From Polynucleobacter sp. SHI8 (GTDB taxonomy: Bacteria; Pseudomonadota; Gammaproteobacteria; Burkholderiales; Burkholderiaceae): 64,000 bases of DNA. The stretch lies in contig NZ_AP027204.1 of assembly GCF_027944005.1 (NCBI RefSeq), forward strand, positions 868,001 through 932,000. The letters run 5' to 3'. The number at the start of each line of letters is the position of its first letter. Within the stretch, counting starts at the first letter, position 1. Position numbers and translations under genes: made by a program. Under the pieces are notes generated by a model, which saw only the letters and a list, made by a program, of their open reading frames with translations, had not been told where the DNA came from and searched no databases. Shown here in pieces: positions 45,232-53,025 of the stretch.

Positions 45232-46950
45232 ATGAAACCTACTCGAAGCAAGCTGGCCCTTTTGGCTGGCTTTTTCTTTTTAACTGAAAACGTTGTTTTT
45301 GCTGCCGGTCCGGATGCTGGAGCTTTGCAACAAAACCTACAACGTCAAATTGAGAATGAGCAAAATGAAGTACAAATGGAGTCTCAGTTAAAGAAGAAAG
45401 AGCCTACTCCAACGCCTCCATCAAAAAATCAAACCTTGATTGACATCAAGGGATTTAAATTTTCTGGAAACACGTTTATATCAGAGGAACAGGCGAAAGA
45501 GATTACTTCTTCGTTCATTAATCGTAAATTAACCTTAGCTCAAATTAACGAGGCTGCATTTGCCATTGATGATTTTTATAAAGAAAAAGGGCGTATAGCG
45601 CAGTCAGTTGTTCCTCCTCAGCAGATAAAAGATGGCATTGTCGAAATTAAGATCTTAGAGGGTAGAGTTGGTAAGATTGTGATTGAACCTGCCTTTGAAG
45701 AAGATCCTCCTAGAATTTCTTCAAAAGTAGTAGATAACTTTATTTCATATCACAATTCCAAGGGCCAGTTAATTGATCTTGATGCGTTAGAGAGAAGTTT
45801 GTCCTTGTTGAATGAGTTGCCTGGGATTCACGTAGAAGGAGCCCTTGAACCAGGACAGGAAGATGGTACTTCCAACATTATGTTGACTGTAGATGAATTA
45901 TCTCGAGTATCCGGTCGAGCTGATTTATCGAATTATGGATCAGCAAGTACAGGCGTAGCTCAAGCAGTTGCCAGTATCAATTTAAATGATTTAGCAGGTA
46001 TTGGTGATGGTGGAACAATCGATATCATTGGTTCGGAAGGTTCTATTTTTGGACAAGCACGTTACTTTATTCCTGGTAATGCTGATGGATTAAGAGTTGG
46101 TCTTGGAGCATCGATGTTAAGTTACAACACGCTTGCTAATTTTTCAGCGACTAATTTCTACGGAACAGCCAACGCATTTGGTTTTTACTCCAACTACGCC
46201 TTGCAAAGAACTGCCAAGTCAAACAAAACCATTAACTTTAGCTTGGAAAATCGTCAATACTACAATACGACTGACAGTGTTGAGGTCAGTCACTATGGTA
46301 TTAACAGCGCAACCTTAGGTATACAAGGAAACCGATTGGTTGGAGATGCTAGTTGGTTATGGTCAAGTAACCTAGTTGTTGGGACAGTAAACATCATGAA
46401 TCCATCTCAGGCACAGAGTGATCAATTTAGCGCCAATATAAGCGGTCCTTACGGAAAACTTGCGATATACAGTTCTCTGACTCAGCCATTGCCCATTAAA
46501 TCGACTAATTTAATACTCACCTTCAATGGTCAGCTAGCCACCACGAATTTGAATACCTCTGAGCAGTTATATTTAGGCGGACCATATGGTGTGAGAGCGT
46601 ATCCGGTTTCTCAAGGGGGTGGTTCTCAGGGGGCGATTATCTCTGCTGAAATTAATCATACGTATCCCAATAATGTACAAATTGGGGCGTTTATTGATTT
46701 GGGCTACATTCAGCAATATAAAAATACCTATACCAATTGGCAGGGTCAAACAAACGCAGGCAATAATTACAATTTGTATGCAACTGGTTTGACAGCAAAA
46801 TATCGCTATAAGAAAAAAGCGGAGATTAATGGTGTTTTGGCACTTCGCCTTGGCGATAACCCACTTTATAACCAAAGTGGTCAGCAGCTGAATGTTGATA
46901 GTAATTACAATACAGTTCAGTTGTGGTTAAAAGGAAGTTATTACTTTTAG
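45232..46950 (+). CDS. TpsB/ShlB/FhaC family outer-membrane transporter
   Basis: Outer-membrane beta-barrel that secretes the cognate TpsA protein. It has 572 residues. A signal peptide (about 1-25, ending VFA|AG) is followed by a Gln/Glu/Lys-rich linker helix (about 30-65). POTRA 1 (about 68-145) contains IKGFKFSGNTFISEEQ and DDFYKEKGRIAQSVVPPQ, and POTRA 2 (about 146-220) contains ALERSLSLLNELPGI. The barrel runs from about 225 to an aromatic end, LWLKGSYYF. The loop-6 motif normally written VRGY/F appears as GVRAYPVSQGG: the Arg is kept but Gly is replaced by Ala. Substrate is almost certainly the giant exoprotein of the same gene cluster. Confidence 0.93.
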   Translation: MKPTRSKLALLAGFFFLTENVVFAAGPDAGALQQNLQRQIENEQNEVQMESQLKKKEPTPTPPSKNQTLIDIKGFKFSGNTFISEEQAKEITSSFINRKLTLAQINEAAFAIDDFYKEKGRIAQSVVPPQQIKDGIVEIKILEGRVGKIVIEPAFEEDPPRISSKVVDNFISYHNSKGQLIDLDALERSLSLLNELPGIHVEGALEPGQEDGTSNIMLTVDELSRVSGRADLSNYGSASTGVAQAVASINLNDLAGIGDGGTIDIIGSEGSIFGQARYFIPGNADGLRVGLGASMLSYNTLANFSATNFYGTANAFGFYSNYALQRTAKSNKTINFSLENRQYYNTTDSVEVSHYGINSATLGIQGNRLVGDASWLWSSNLVVGTVNIMNPSQAQSDQFSANISGPYGKLAIYSSLTQPLPIKSTNLILTFNGQLATTNLNTSEQLYLGGPYGVRAYPVSQGGGSQGAIISAEINHTYPNNVQIGAFIDLGYIQQYKNTYTNWQGQTNAGNNYNLYATGLTAKYRYKKKAEINGVLALRLGDNPLYNQSGQQLNVDSNYNTVQLWLKGSYYF

Positions 46951-46978
46951 TATTCAGTTAATCCTACTTGTACTATCA

Positions 46979-47020
46979 AAGCCCCATCGGTCAGTTCAGT
47001 CGTATGGGGCTTTTTATTTT
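46979..47020 (+). terminator. Rho-independent terminator of the exoprotein secretion locus
   Basis: A perfect stem AAGCCCCAT (46979-46987) and ATGGGGCTT (47004-47012) with a 16-base loop is followed by TTTTATTTT. It lies 29 bases after the TpsB stop. It is the only clear terminator between the exoprotein gene and this point, supporting one transcript of about 21.5 kb. Confidence 0.9.
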
Positions 47021-47129
47021 GATATATCTTTTTAACCACCCTTTATTTACGGCATCATTTCCAAAAACTTGATGGTGAATAAAAAATATATAAAGTTAAA
47101 ATAATGTCAAGAAATGCCGTAACCATAAC

Positions 47130-47738
47130 ATGTACGGCTTATTTCTTTTTTATAAAAAATATAGAAATTTATTCATCTTTTTATATTTTCAATTTCTTAT
47201 ATACCCTCCAGTTTTATTTGCAGAGGAAGACTATGCCTATGTTCATCAAATCGCTAGTGGATTGAATGATAGAAGAGGGAGTCCTCCGTTTATTCTGACA
47301 CTGCAAAAAACAGGACCTATGGCTAATACCAAAGTATTTGAACAAGACTTATCTAGAAATACTTTACCGATGCGCGTGTGTCATATTCGCTTGAATACGG
47401 AATATATAAAGAACCATCAATTATCAGAAAGTGCAATTGCTGTGGTGATTGGTCATGAAATGGGGCATTGTGAGACTGAGCCTTTATCTCATGCCTTTAG
47501 CCGCTTATCTTATACCGAAAAAAATTGGTCAAAAGAATATGTGGCTGACCTGTACGGTATTCGCTTAGCCAATGAAATCGGTTTGAGTGGTATCAGTGGT
47601 TTTAAAGAATTGTCAGCCATTATTGGATTTAATAATAGTGCGACGCATCCTAGTATGGATCATCGTATCAGGGCGATAGAAACAGGGGAAAGATTCGTGA
47701 GTACTTCGCTTAAAGTGAGAAGCTCTCCGATAGATTAA
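47130..47738 (+). CDS. Small M48-type metalloprotease, membrane-anchored or exported
   Basis: A 202-residue protein. The N-terminal hydrophobic segment (about residues 13-28) is a signal or anchor. The zinc motif HEMGH sits in VVIGHEMGHCETEP, and the third ligand is probably the Glu of WSKEYVADLYGIRLA, in the spacing of M48 (Oma1/BepA-like) peptidases. It lacks the TPR region of BepA and is shorter than typical M48 members. It could act in envelope quality control. It follows the secretion locus terminator on the same strand, with its own promoter presumably in the 110-base AT-rich gap; a link to exoprotein processing is only a guess. Confidence 0.8.
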   Translation: MYGLFLFYKKYRNLFIFLYFQFLIYPPVLFAEEDYAYVHQIASGLNDRRGSPPFILTLQKTGPMANTKVFEQDLSRNTLPMRVCHIRLNTEYIKNHQLSESAIAVVIGHEMGHCETEPLSHAFSRLSYTEKNWSKEYVADLYGIRLANEIGLSGISGFKELSAIIGFNNSATHPSMDHRIRAIETGERFVSTSLKVRSSPID

Positions 47739-47796
47739 GTATTTCGGGGACTCTTCTTAGATTGTCAATTACTTGATAAATAATTACAATACTCGG

Positions 47797-48744
47797 ATGA
47801 ATCGTAGATTGATCAAACCTCTCTTGTTATTGTCATTTGCATTCAGTATTTTTAGCGTAATCGCCGATAATGAATTGCCAGAAGAGGTGATTTTTATACC
47901 GAAGTTTTCTAACATTTTGGGAATGAAGGTTCAGACCAAGTTAGAGACAACCATGTTTAAGCCAGTTGGAATAGGACCTCATCCTTTAGTCATTATTAAT
48001 CATGGAAAAGCACCAGGTAATACCCATTTTCAGCCTAGATATCGCCCCTTATCCCCGGTGAGGTATTTTTTAGAAAGAAACTATATCGTTCTAGTTCCCA
48101 TGAGGCAGGGCTTTTCTAAATCTGAGGGCTCATATATTGATCCTGGTTGTAACATCATTTCAAATGGAATTGCTCAAGCGGCGGATGTGCAAGCCACTCT
48201 GGAATTTGCTCTTAACCTCCCGGATGTAAATAAGGAGCAAGTATTAGTAGTAGGTCAATCTCATGGAGGTTGGACTTCCCTAGCATTTGGTTCAATGAAC
48301 AAAAATCCTGCCGTAAGAGGAATTGTCAATTTTGCGGGCGGATTAAAAAAAGACGATTGTGTCGGTTGGCAAAATACCTTGATTGAAGGTTCACAAAAAT
48401 TTGGCTTAACTACTCAGACCCCATCTATTTGGTTTTATGGTGATAATGACAGCTTTTTTCCTCGGTCTCTTTCAAACCCTATGTTCGAGCAATATTCAAA
48501 AGGAAATCCAAATTCTCAATTTGTCACATTTGGGCAATTTGAAAAAGACTCCCATTTACTTTTCACTAGGCAGACAGGAAGACCTATTTGGGAGCCCTAT
48601 ATGGAGAGGTTTCTTCAATCAGTTGATCTGCCATTCCAATTGGTGAATGCAAATTTCCAGGCTTCTCCTAAAATGATAAGTCCACCCCTCAGTGGCTTTG
48701 CTAGAATTTCTCAAGTTGATCAAGTGCTACTTATCAATCATTAG
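47797..48744 (+). CDS. Exported alpha/beta hydrolase, C-terminally truncated
   Basis: A dienelactone-hydrolase-like alpha/beta hydrolase of 315 residues with a signal peptide (about 1-23). The oxyanion region is LVIINHGKAPGN, the nucleophile elbow VVGQSHGGWTS (Ser), the acid probably in FYGDNDSFFPR, and the catalytic His in FEKDSHLLF. I take ATG 47797; a TTG at 47773 is also open. The catalytic fold appears complete, but the frame continues past the TAG at 48742 with recognisable family sequence interrupted by further stops, so the protein has lost its last 60 or so residues by nonsense mutation. It may still be active, or be an early pseudogene. Confidence 0.75.
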   Translation: MNRRLIKPLLLLSFAFSIFSVIADNELPEEVIFIPKFSNILGMKVQTKLETTMFKPVGIGPHPLVIINHGKAPGNTHFQPRYRPLSPVRYFLERNYIVLVPMRQGFSKSEGSYIDPGCNIISNGIAQAADVQATLEFALNLPDVNKEQVLVVGQSHGGWTSLAFGSMNKNPAVRGIVNFAGGLKKDDCVGWQNTLIEGSQKFGLTTQTPSIWFYGDNDSFFPRSLSNPMFEQYSKGNPNSQFVTFGQFEKDSHLLFTRQTGRPIWEPYMERFLQSVDLPFQLVNANFQASPKMISPPLSGFARISQVDQVLLINH

Positions 48745-48930
48745 GGGAGGCAGGCATATAATTTGTAATTAAAAAAGCCATATCCTAAAGATATTGCAAT
48801 TAGCTAGACTGGAAATTTTGGCTGGGAATATAGTTTGGATAATCGACTTAAAGGTGCTTTGAGTCGATGTGAAAAGAAGGCTCAATCCAATGGCAAGTAG
48901 TATGCGATAGATGATCAAGTAGTTTGGTAG
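48745..48930 (+). pseudogene. Nonsense-interrupted C-terminal tail of the alpha/beta hydrolase
   Basis: Continuing in the same frame after the stop at 48742-48744 gives GRQAYNL, TAA (48766), LKKPYPKDIAIS, TAG (48805), TGNFGWEYSLDNRLKGALS then RCEKKAQSNGK, TAG (48898), YAIDDQVVW, TAG (48928). This matches by eye the tail of related Burkholderiales hydrolases (GREGYxxFLxKPxPRAFAIS, GWA, ALxRC, CRLYAVDDxVVW). No indel is needed, and every internal stop is one base from a sense codon. Confidence 0.75.
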
Positions 48931-48971
48931 AAATAAAACAAGCTAAAAAATAAAAATATGTGGAGATAAAA

Positions 48972-51293
48972 ATGGAAGAAAGAAGTTCAAACACAAACTT
49001 CATTGTGGAAGAGGCAAGCATTGCGGATCTTCATCAAGCAATTCAAGCAGGTAGAACGACCTGTGTTGACGTAGTCAAACAATATCTAGCTCGCATCAAA
49101 AAATATAACGGCCCATCGAGTTTATTAGTGACCCAAGACGGCGCTGATATACCTCCAAGTAGTGGTACCGTTCGAGCTGGAGAGCCTATTCAGTTTGATC
49201 AAGCAACTGTCAAAGCAAGTCAATTATTGCCTAATTTAGAATCTTATCAAGGCCCACCTTTAGAATTTGGCAGAATGGAATCTACCGTATCACAGCCAGA
49301 GGTCGTTCAACAATTTGGCATGATCGTCGGGAAGCCTAATGCTGGACAAGTCAATGCACTCGCCACATTAAATATTCGCGGTGAGCGCTCTGTCACTTGT
49401 CGGGGTGATTATGATTTACATCCGTCTTTAGGGCCTTTACCAAAAGGTGCTCCACCTGTGTGCGAAATGTTTAGGCACTACCCAGATGCGTTAGAGCAAG
49501 CGGCGGCTTTAGATGAAGAGTATGGTTCAAATCCAGACCTTGAAAAATTACCTTTATATGGTGTGACATTCTCATTTAAAGATGCTTTTGATACCAAGGA
49601 TATGCGTTCAACGGGTGGTGGTGATGCTGCATACGATATTGATTTTCCAGCTCGTGATCATTTATTAGTAGATCAACTGCGCAAAAAAGGGGCCATTATT
49701 ATGGCCAAAGCAGTGATGACAGAATATAACGGACGAGCAGGTGATCCAGGTGGTAAAAATCATCCAGAAAAAGTATTACCTTCTGTATTGGGATATCAGC
49801 GCTCTACATGGGGAGGCAATCCCTCAAATCCATATGACACCACTCGATCGGCCTCATTAGGGTCTAGTTCAGGTTCTGGAGTTTCGGTCAGTGTGAACTT
49901 CGTCATGGCAAGTTTAGGTGAAGAGACCAGAATGTCCACGCGTGGCCCAGCAAATCATAATTCGTTAGCATTGATACTTCCTCATAAAGCCATGTTAGGT
50001 TTTGATGGAGGAGCCATTGGGGCGGATATCTATTGTGATCGAACGGGTATCTTAGGTCGAACATTAACCGACTGTACCAAAATATTAGATGCTCTAAAGG
50101 ATTCTGAGCATGGTTATTATGATCCACGAGACCCTTATACAACTGTGCCGCGAAGTTCTATTTTGCGAACACGTTATCAAGATCACATCACACATCATGC
50201 ACAGGCGGGCTCATTAAGTGGGAAGCGGATTGGCGTGGTTCGTGAGTCTATGATTAATCCAGGTATTAAAGCTGTTGAGCCTATTATTAGCGCGGCTTCC
50301 AAAGAAATTAAAGACGTACTTGGCAATCATTTAGGTGCAATTTTAGTAGAGTCCACACATCCACTTTGGCAAAAAGATTCTGCCATGGAGCAAATGGATA
50401 TCGACTTTACAAAAGCTCTATCAAGGCTTGTTCCTGTGTTTATGCCTGATATATTGTTTCGTTTAGATGAAGTAGGTCAACCTTTATTTCCTGAGTTTGA
50501 AAAAGCAATCATCCCAACTGAGTTTGCGCCTGGAAAAGTATTTGGTACTGGAACCATGGCTCCAATCGATTACCTTGTGGAACTGGCTGATTTAAACATA
50601 GCACCCCCCAAAAATTTGAATATTGCGACGATTCAACATCAAATCTTAGCCAATTCATTTAGATTTCATATCAAACAATATTTGACTCGAAGGGCAACTG
50701 ATTGGCAGGCTGCGGGCTTTCGGGAGACGCTCATTGACTGGCCGACGCTCAATAAGCGCTCTAAATTTTGGGGCGATGACCAACGTGCAGCATTTAAGAA
50801 CTGGGAAGAGACAACTGATCCCAGAAATCTTCTTGGTGGAAGGCAGGGAGTTGATGAACGAATCATGCTTAGAGAATTATTACGGCGTGTCGATATGATG
50901 GTGATTTTGGAGAATCAACTCGATGTATTGGTAAGGCTGCACACACCACTACCACCTGCGAAGATCGGCTGGCCAGAAGAGCCAGGGGAAATCAATCAGA
51001 TTCGTAATGAAATGCTGTATGGACCTAATGCAGGTTTAACGGAGATTTTAGTTCCCGCAGGTTATGTTCAGACAGCCTATGATGCCCACTATGTGTTAGC
51101 AAAAGATGGACAGTCTTATATAGGTAAAACCTCTGCAGAGCCAACGCAATTAGCTGAACCAGGATTACCATTTTCATTGGTTTTTAGAGTTGAGCCTGGC
51201 ATGGAAGACTCACTGATTGCGATTGCGAGTGCTTACGAGGCAGCATCAAAGAGGCGCATTAGTCCGCCGCAATTTGGTCCAATTGGACGATAA
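48972..51293 (+). CDS. Large amidase-signature family protein
   Basis: A 773-residue protein with the amidase-signature fold and long insertions; usual members have 450-550. Triad candidates are Lys in YGVTFSFKDAFDTK, cis-Ser in SASLGSSSGSGVSVSV, and the nucleophile Ser in LGEETRMSTRGPANH. The canonical DTGGS-R-PA block here reads ETRMSTRGPA, so the two Gly before the Ser are replaced by Arg-Met, an unusual change. FDGGAIGADIYCDRTGILGRTLTD, split across the centre, keeps the downstream core. I place the start at ATG 48972, which has GGAG 6 bases ahead, rather than GTG 48960. No signal peptide is seen. Substrate unknown. Confidence 0.8.
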   Translation: MEERSSNTNFIVEEASIADLHQAIQAGRTTCVDVVKQYLARIKKYNGPSSLLVTQDGADIPPSSGTVRAGEPIQFDQATVKASQLLPNLESYQGPPLEFGRMESTVSQPEVVQQFGMIVGKPNAGQVNALATLNIRGERSVTCRGDYDLHPSLGPLPKGAPPVCEMFRHYPDALEQAAALDEEYGSNPDLEKLPLYGVTFSFKDAFDTKDMRSTGGGDAAYDIDFPARDHLLVDQLRKKGAIIMAKAVMTEYNGRAGDPGGKNHPEKVLPSVLGYQRSTWGGNPSNPYDTTRSASLGSSSGSGVSVSVNFVMASLGEETRMSTRGPANHNSLALILPHKAMLGFDGGAIGADIYCDRTGILGRTLTDCTKILDALKDSEHGYYDPRDPYTTVPRSSILRTRYQDHITHHAQAGSLSGKRIGVVRESMINPGIKAVEPIISAASKEIKDVLGNHLGAILVESTHPLWQKDSAMEQMDIDFTKALSRLVPVFMPDILFRLDEVGQPLFPEFEKAIIPTEFAPGKVFGTGTMAPIDYLVELADLNIAPPKNLNIATIQHQILANSFRFHIKQYLTRRATDWQAAGFRETLIDWPTLNKRSKFWGDDQRAAFKNWEETTDPRNLLGGRQGVDERIMLRELLRRVDMMVILENQLDVLVRLHTPLPPAKIGWPEEPGEINQIRNEMLYGPNAGLTEILVPAGYVQTAYDAHYVLAKDGQSYIGKTSAEPTQLAEPGLPFSLVFRVEPGMEDSLIAIASAYEAASKRRISPPQFGPIGR

Positions 51294-51328
51294 GTTAGTT
51301 TGAGATATCTTGATAAAAGGTGATGTGA

Positions 51329-52195
51329 ATGAAATTAATGAATCATAAAACTTTATTTGTAAAACAGGTGCTCATTGCACTTTTTTGTTGTATCAGCTTA
51401 GGTAGTCATGCTCAGTACAACACGAAATACGGTGATGAAAAATATGAGCCTCGCTTAGGGCAATCGGGTAAAGATGTCATTTGGTTACCAACGAGTACAG
51501 ATTTAGTCACTCAAATGTTACGCACAGCGAAAGTCACATCAAACGATATCGTCTATGACCTAGGTGCTGGTGATGGAAAAATTGCGATTGCAGCCGCGAA
51601 AGATTTTGGTGCAAAAGCGTTTGGTGTTGAGTTTAATCCCGAGATGGCAGGACTTGCCCAAAGAAATGCTGACCGTGCAGGAGTAGGGGAGCGAGTAAAA
51701 ATCATCAATGGAGATATTTTTAAAGAAGATTTTTCATCAGCAACCGTATTAACGCTTTATTTATTACCAGAGCTAAATCTTCAGTTAAAGCCTATTATTT
51801 TGAATATGAAACCGGGCACACGGATCGTCTCGAATACCTTTCATATGGGCGATTGGGAGCCAGATGTCGAGATTGGTAATCCTACCCGCGCTTACTATTG
51901 GGTAGTACCTGCAAAAATTGCAGGTACGTGGGGAGTCTATGGTGTACATCCAACACAAAAAGCGAGTTTGCAATTGGTCCAATATCAACAGCGTGTGGGA
52001 GGTACTTTAACGATTGAACAGCAAACTTATCCCATCATGAAGCCTAGCCTTGAAGGTGAAAAATTAAAATTTAGTTTTCAGGATAAAGATCAAATCATTC
52101 ATGATATTGAACTTGATATGACTAGAGATATGGCTTCAGGATTTGATCGTTATGATTACAAAACTAGCAAATTAGTAGGTAAGAAAGAGAAATAA
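51329..52195 (+). CDS. Exported class I SAM-methyltransferase-like protein
   Basis: A 288-residue protein beginning with a convincing signal peptide (residues 1-28, LIALFCCISLGSHA|QYN). A Rossmann methyltransferase domain follows. Motif I is VYDLGAGDGKIAIAAA (from residue 75), the acidic ribose ligand lies in FGVEFNPEM, and motif II-like IINGDIFKEDF follows. A C-terminal beta-rich extension (about 200-288) has no recognised match. The pre-motif PTSTDLVTQML resembles FAM173-type lysine methyltransferases. SAM is not known in the periplasm, so either the signal is a membrane anchor with the domain inside, or the protein has another function. It follows the amidase-family gene by 35 bases. Confidence 0.8.
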   Translation: MKLMNHKTLFVKQVLIALFCCISLGSHAQYNTKYGDEKYEPRLGQSGKDVIWLPTSTDLVTQMLRTAKVTSNDIVYDLGAGDGKIAIAAAKDFGAKAFGVEFNPEMAGLAQRNADRAGVGERVKIINGDIFKEDFSSATVLTLYLLPELNLQLKPIILNMKPGTRIVSNTFHMGDWEPDVEIGNPTRAYYWVVPAKIAGTWGVYGVHPTQKASLQLVQYQQRVGGTLTIEQQTYPIMKPSLEGEKLKFSFQDKDQIIHDIELDMTRDMASGFDRYDYKTSKLVGKKEK

Positions 52196-52212
52196 TTATC
52201 AATTTTTAGAGA

Positions 52213-52986
52213 TTATTTTTCTAAGGCTGGTAACTCAGCAGCGCCTGGCTTCCATGTGCAAATAATATCTGGGTCTAATTTGAGGATTTTCTTATTTTTA
52301 TTTGGATAATTAATTTTGGACAGTAAATCTCGAATTACATTGAGATGAGCTAATTTTTTATTGTTCGCATGAATAATGTTCCACGGCGCTGAGATGTGAT
52401 TCGTTTTTAACAACATACTGTTTCTATATTTACTATAGGTGCCCCATTTTTTTTGGGCCACTTCATCAATTGGGCTAGTCTTCCATTGTTTTAGAGGATT
52501 ATTTTTTCTATCCAATAAACGTTCCGCTTGTTCTTTTTTAGAGATATCTAAATAGTATTTGATGATAGTAATACCATCATCAACCAGCATGGTCTCAAAT
52601 ATATTGACAGTTTTCATGAAACGTTGATATTCAGATGCCGAACAAAAACCCATGACAGGCTCTACACCAGCCCTGTTATACCAACTGCGGTTAAAAAAGA
52701 CCAATTCACCATGTGCAGGGAGATGACTGATATAGCGCTGAAAATACCACTCACCATTTTCATGCTCGGAGGGTTTACTCAGAGCTACAACATGCGTTTC
52801 TCTAGGACTTAAGTATTCCACAACACGTTTGATAGTGCCATCTTTACCTGCGGCGTCGCGTCCCTCAAAGATCACTAGAACGCGTTCTTTATTTTCGATG
52901 ATATGTTTTTGCATTTTTACTAGTTCTATTTGGAGTTCTAGTAAAAGTGCATCATCGTCCATTTTTTTGGAACTTATTTTATTCAT
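52213..52986 (-). CDS. ppk2: Polyphosphate kinase 2
   Basis: Transfers phosphate between polyphosphate and nucleoside diphosphates or monophosphates. It has 257 residues and the single-domain PPK2 layout. Walker A is FEGRDAAGKDGT, the lid region YLSPRETHVVALSKP, and the Walker B-like segment FFNRSWYNRAGVEPVMGFC has Asn where many PPK2 proteins have Asp (FDRSWY). ERLLDRKNNPLKQWKTSP is also conserved. Class (GDP-, ADP- or AMP-preferring) cannot be settled from sequence alone. It converges on the methyltransferase gene (17-base gap). Confidence 0.93.
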   Translation of the reverse strand: MNKISSKKMDDDALLLELQIELVKMQKHIIENKERVLVIFEGRDAAGKDGTIKRVVEYLSPRETHVVALSKPSEHENGEWYFQRYISHLPAHGELVFFNRSWYNRAGVEPVMGFCSASEYQRFMKTVNIFETMLVDDGITIIKYYLDISKKEQAERLLDRKNNPLKQWKTSPIDEVAQKKWGTYSKYRNSMLLKTNHISAPWNIIHANNKKLAHLNVIRDLLSKINYPNKNKKILKLDPDIICTWKPGAAELPALEK

Positions 52987-53025
52987 ATGAGTGCAATCAA
53001 TCTTTGTCTATGAATACCTATTACA

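Noticed and set aside
48745..48930. Genuine stop-codon readthrough or a reassigned TAG
   Set aside because: Many genes in the window end in TAG without continued homology, and one of the internal stops is TAA. Nonsense decay is the simpler explanation.
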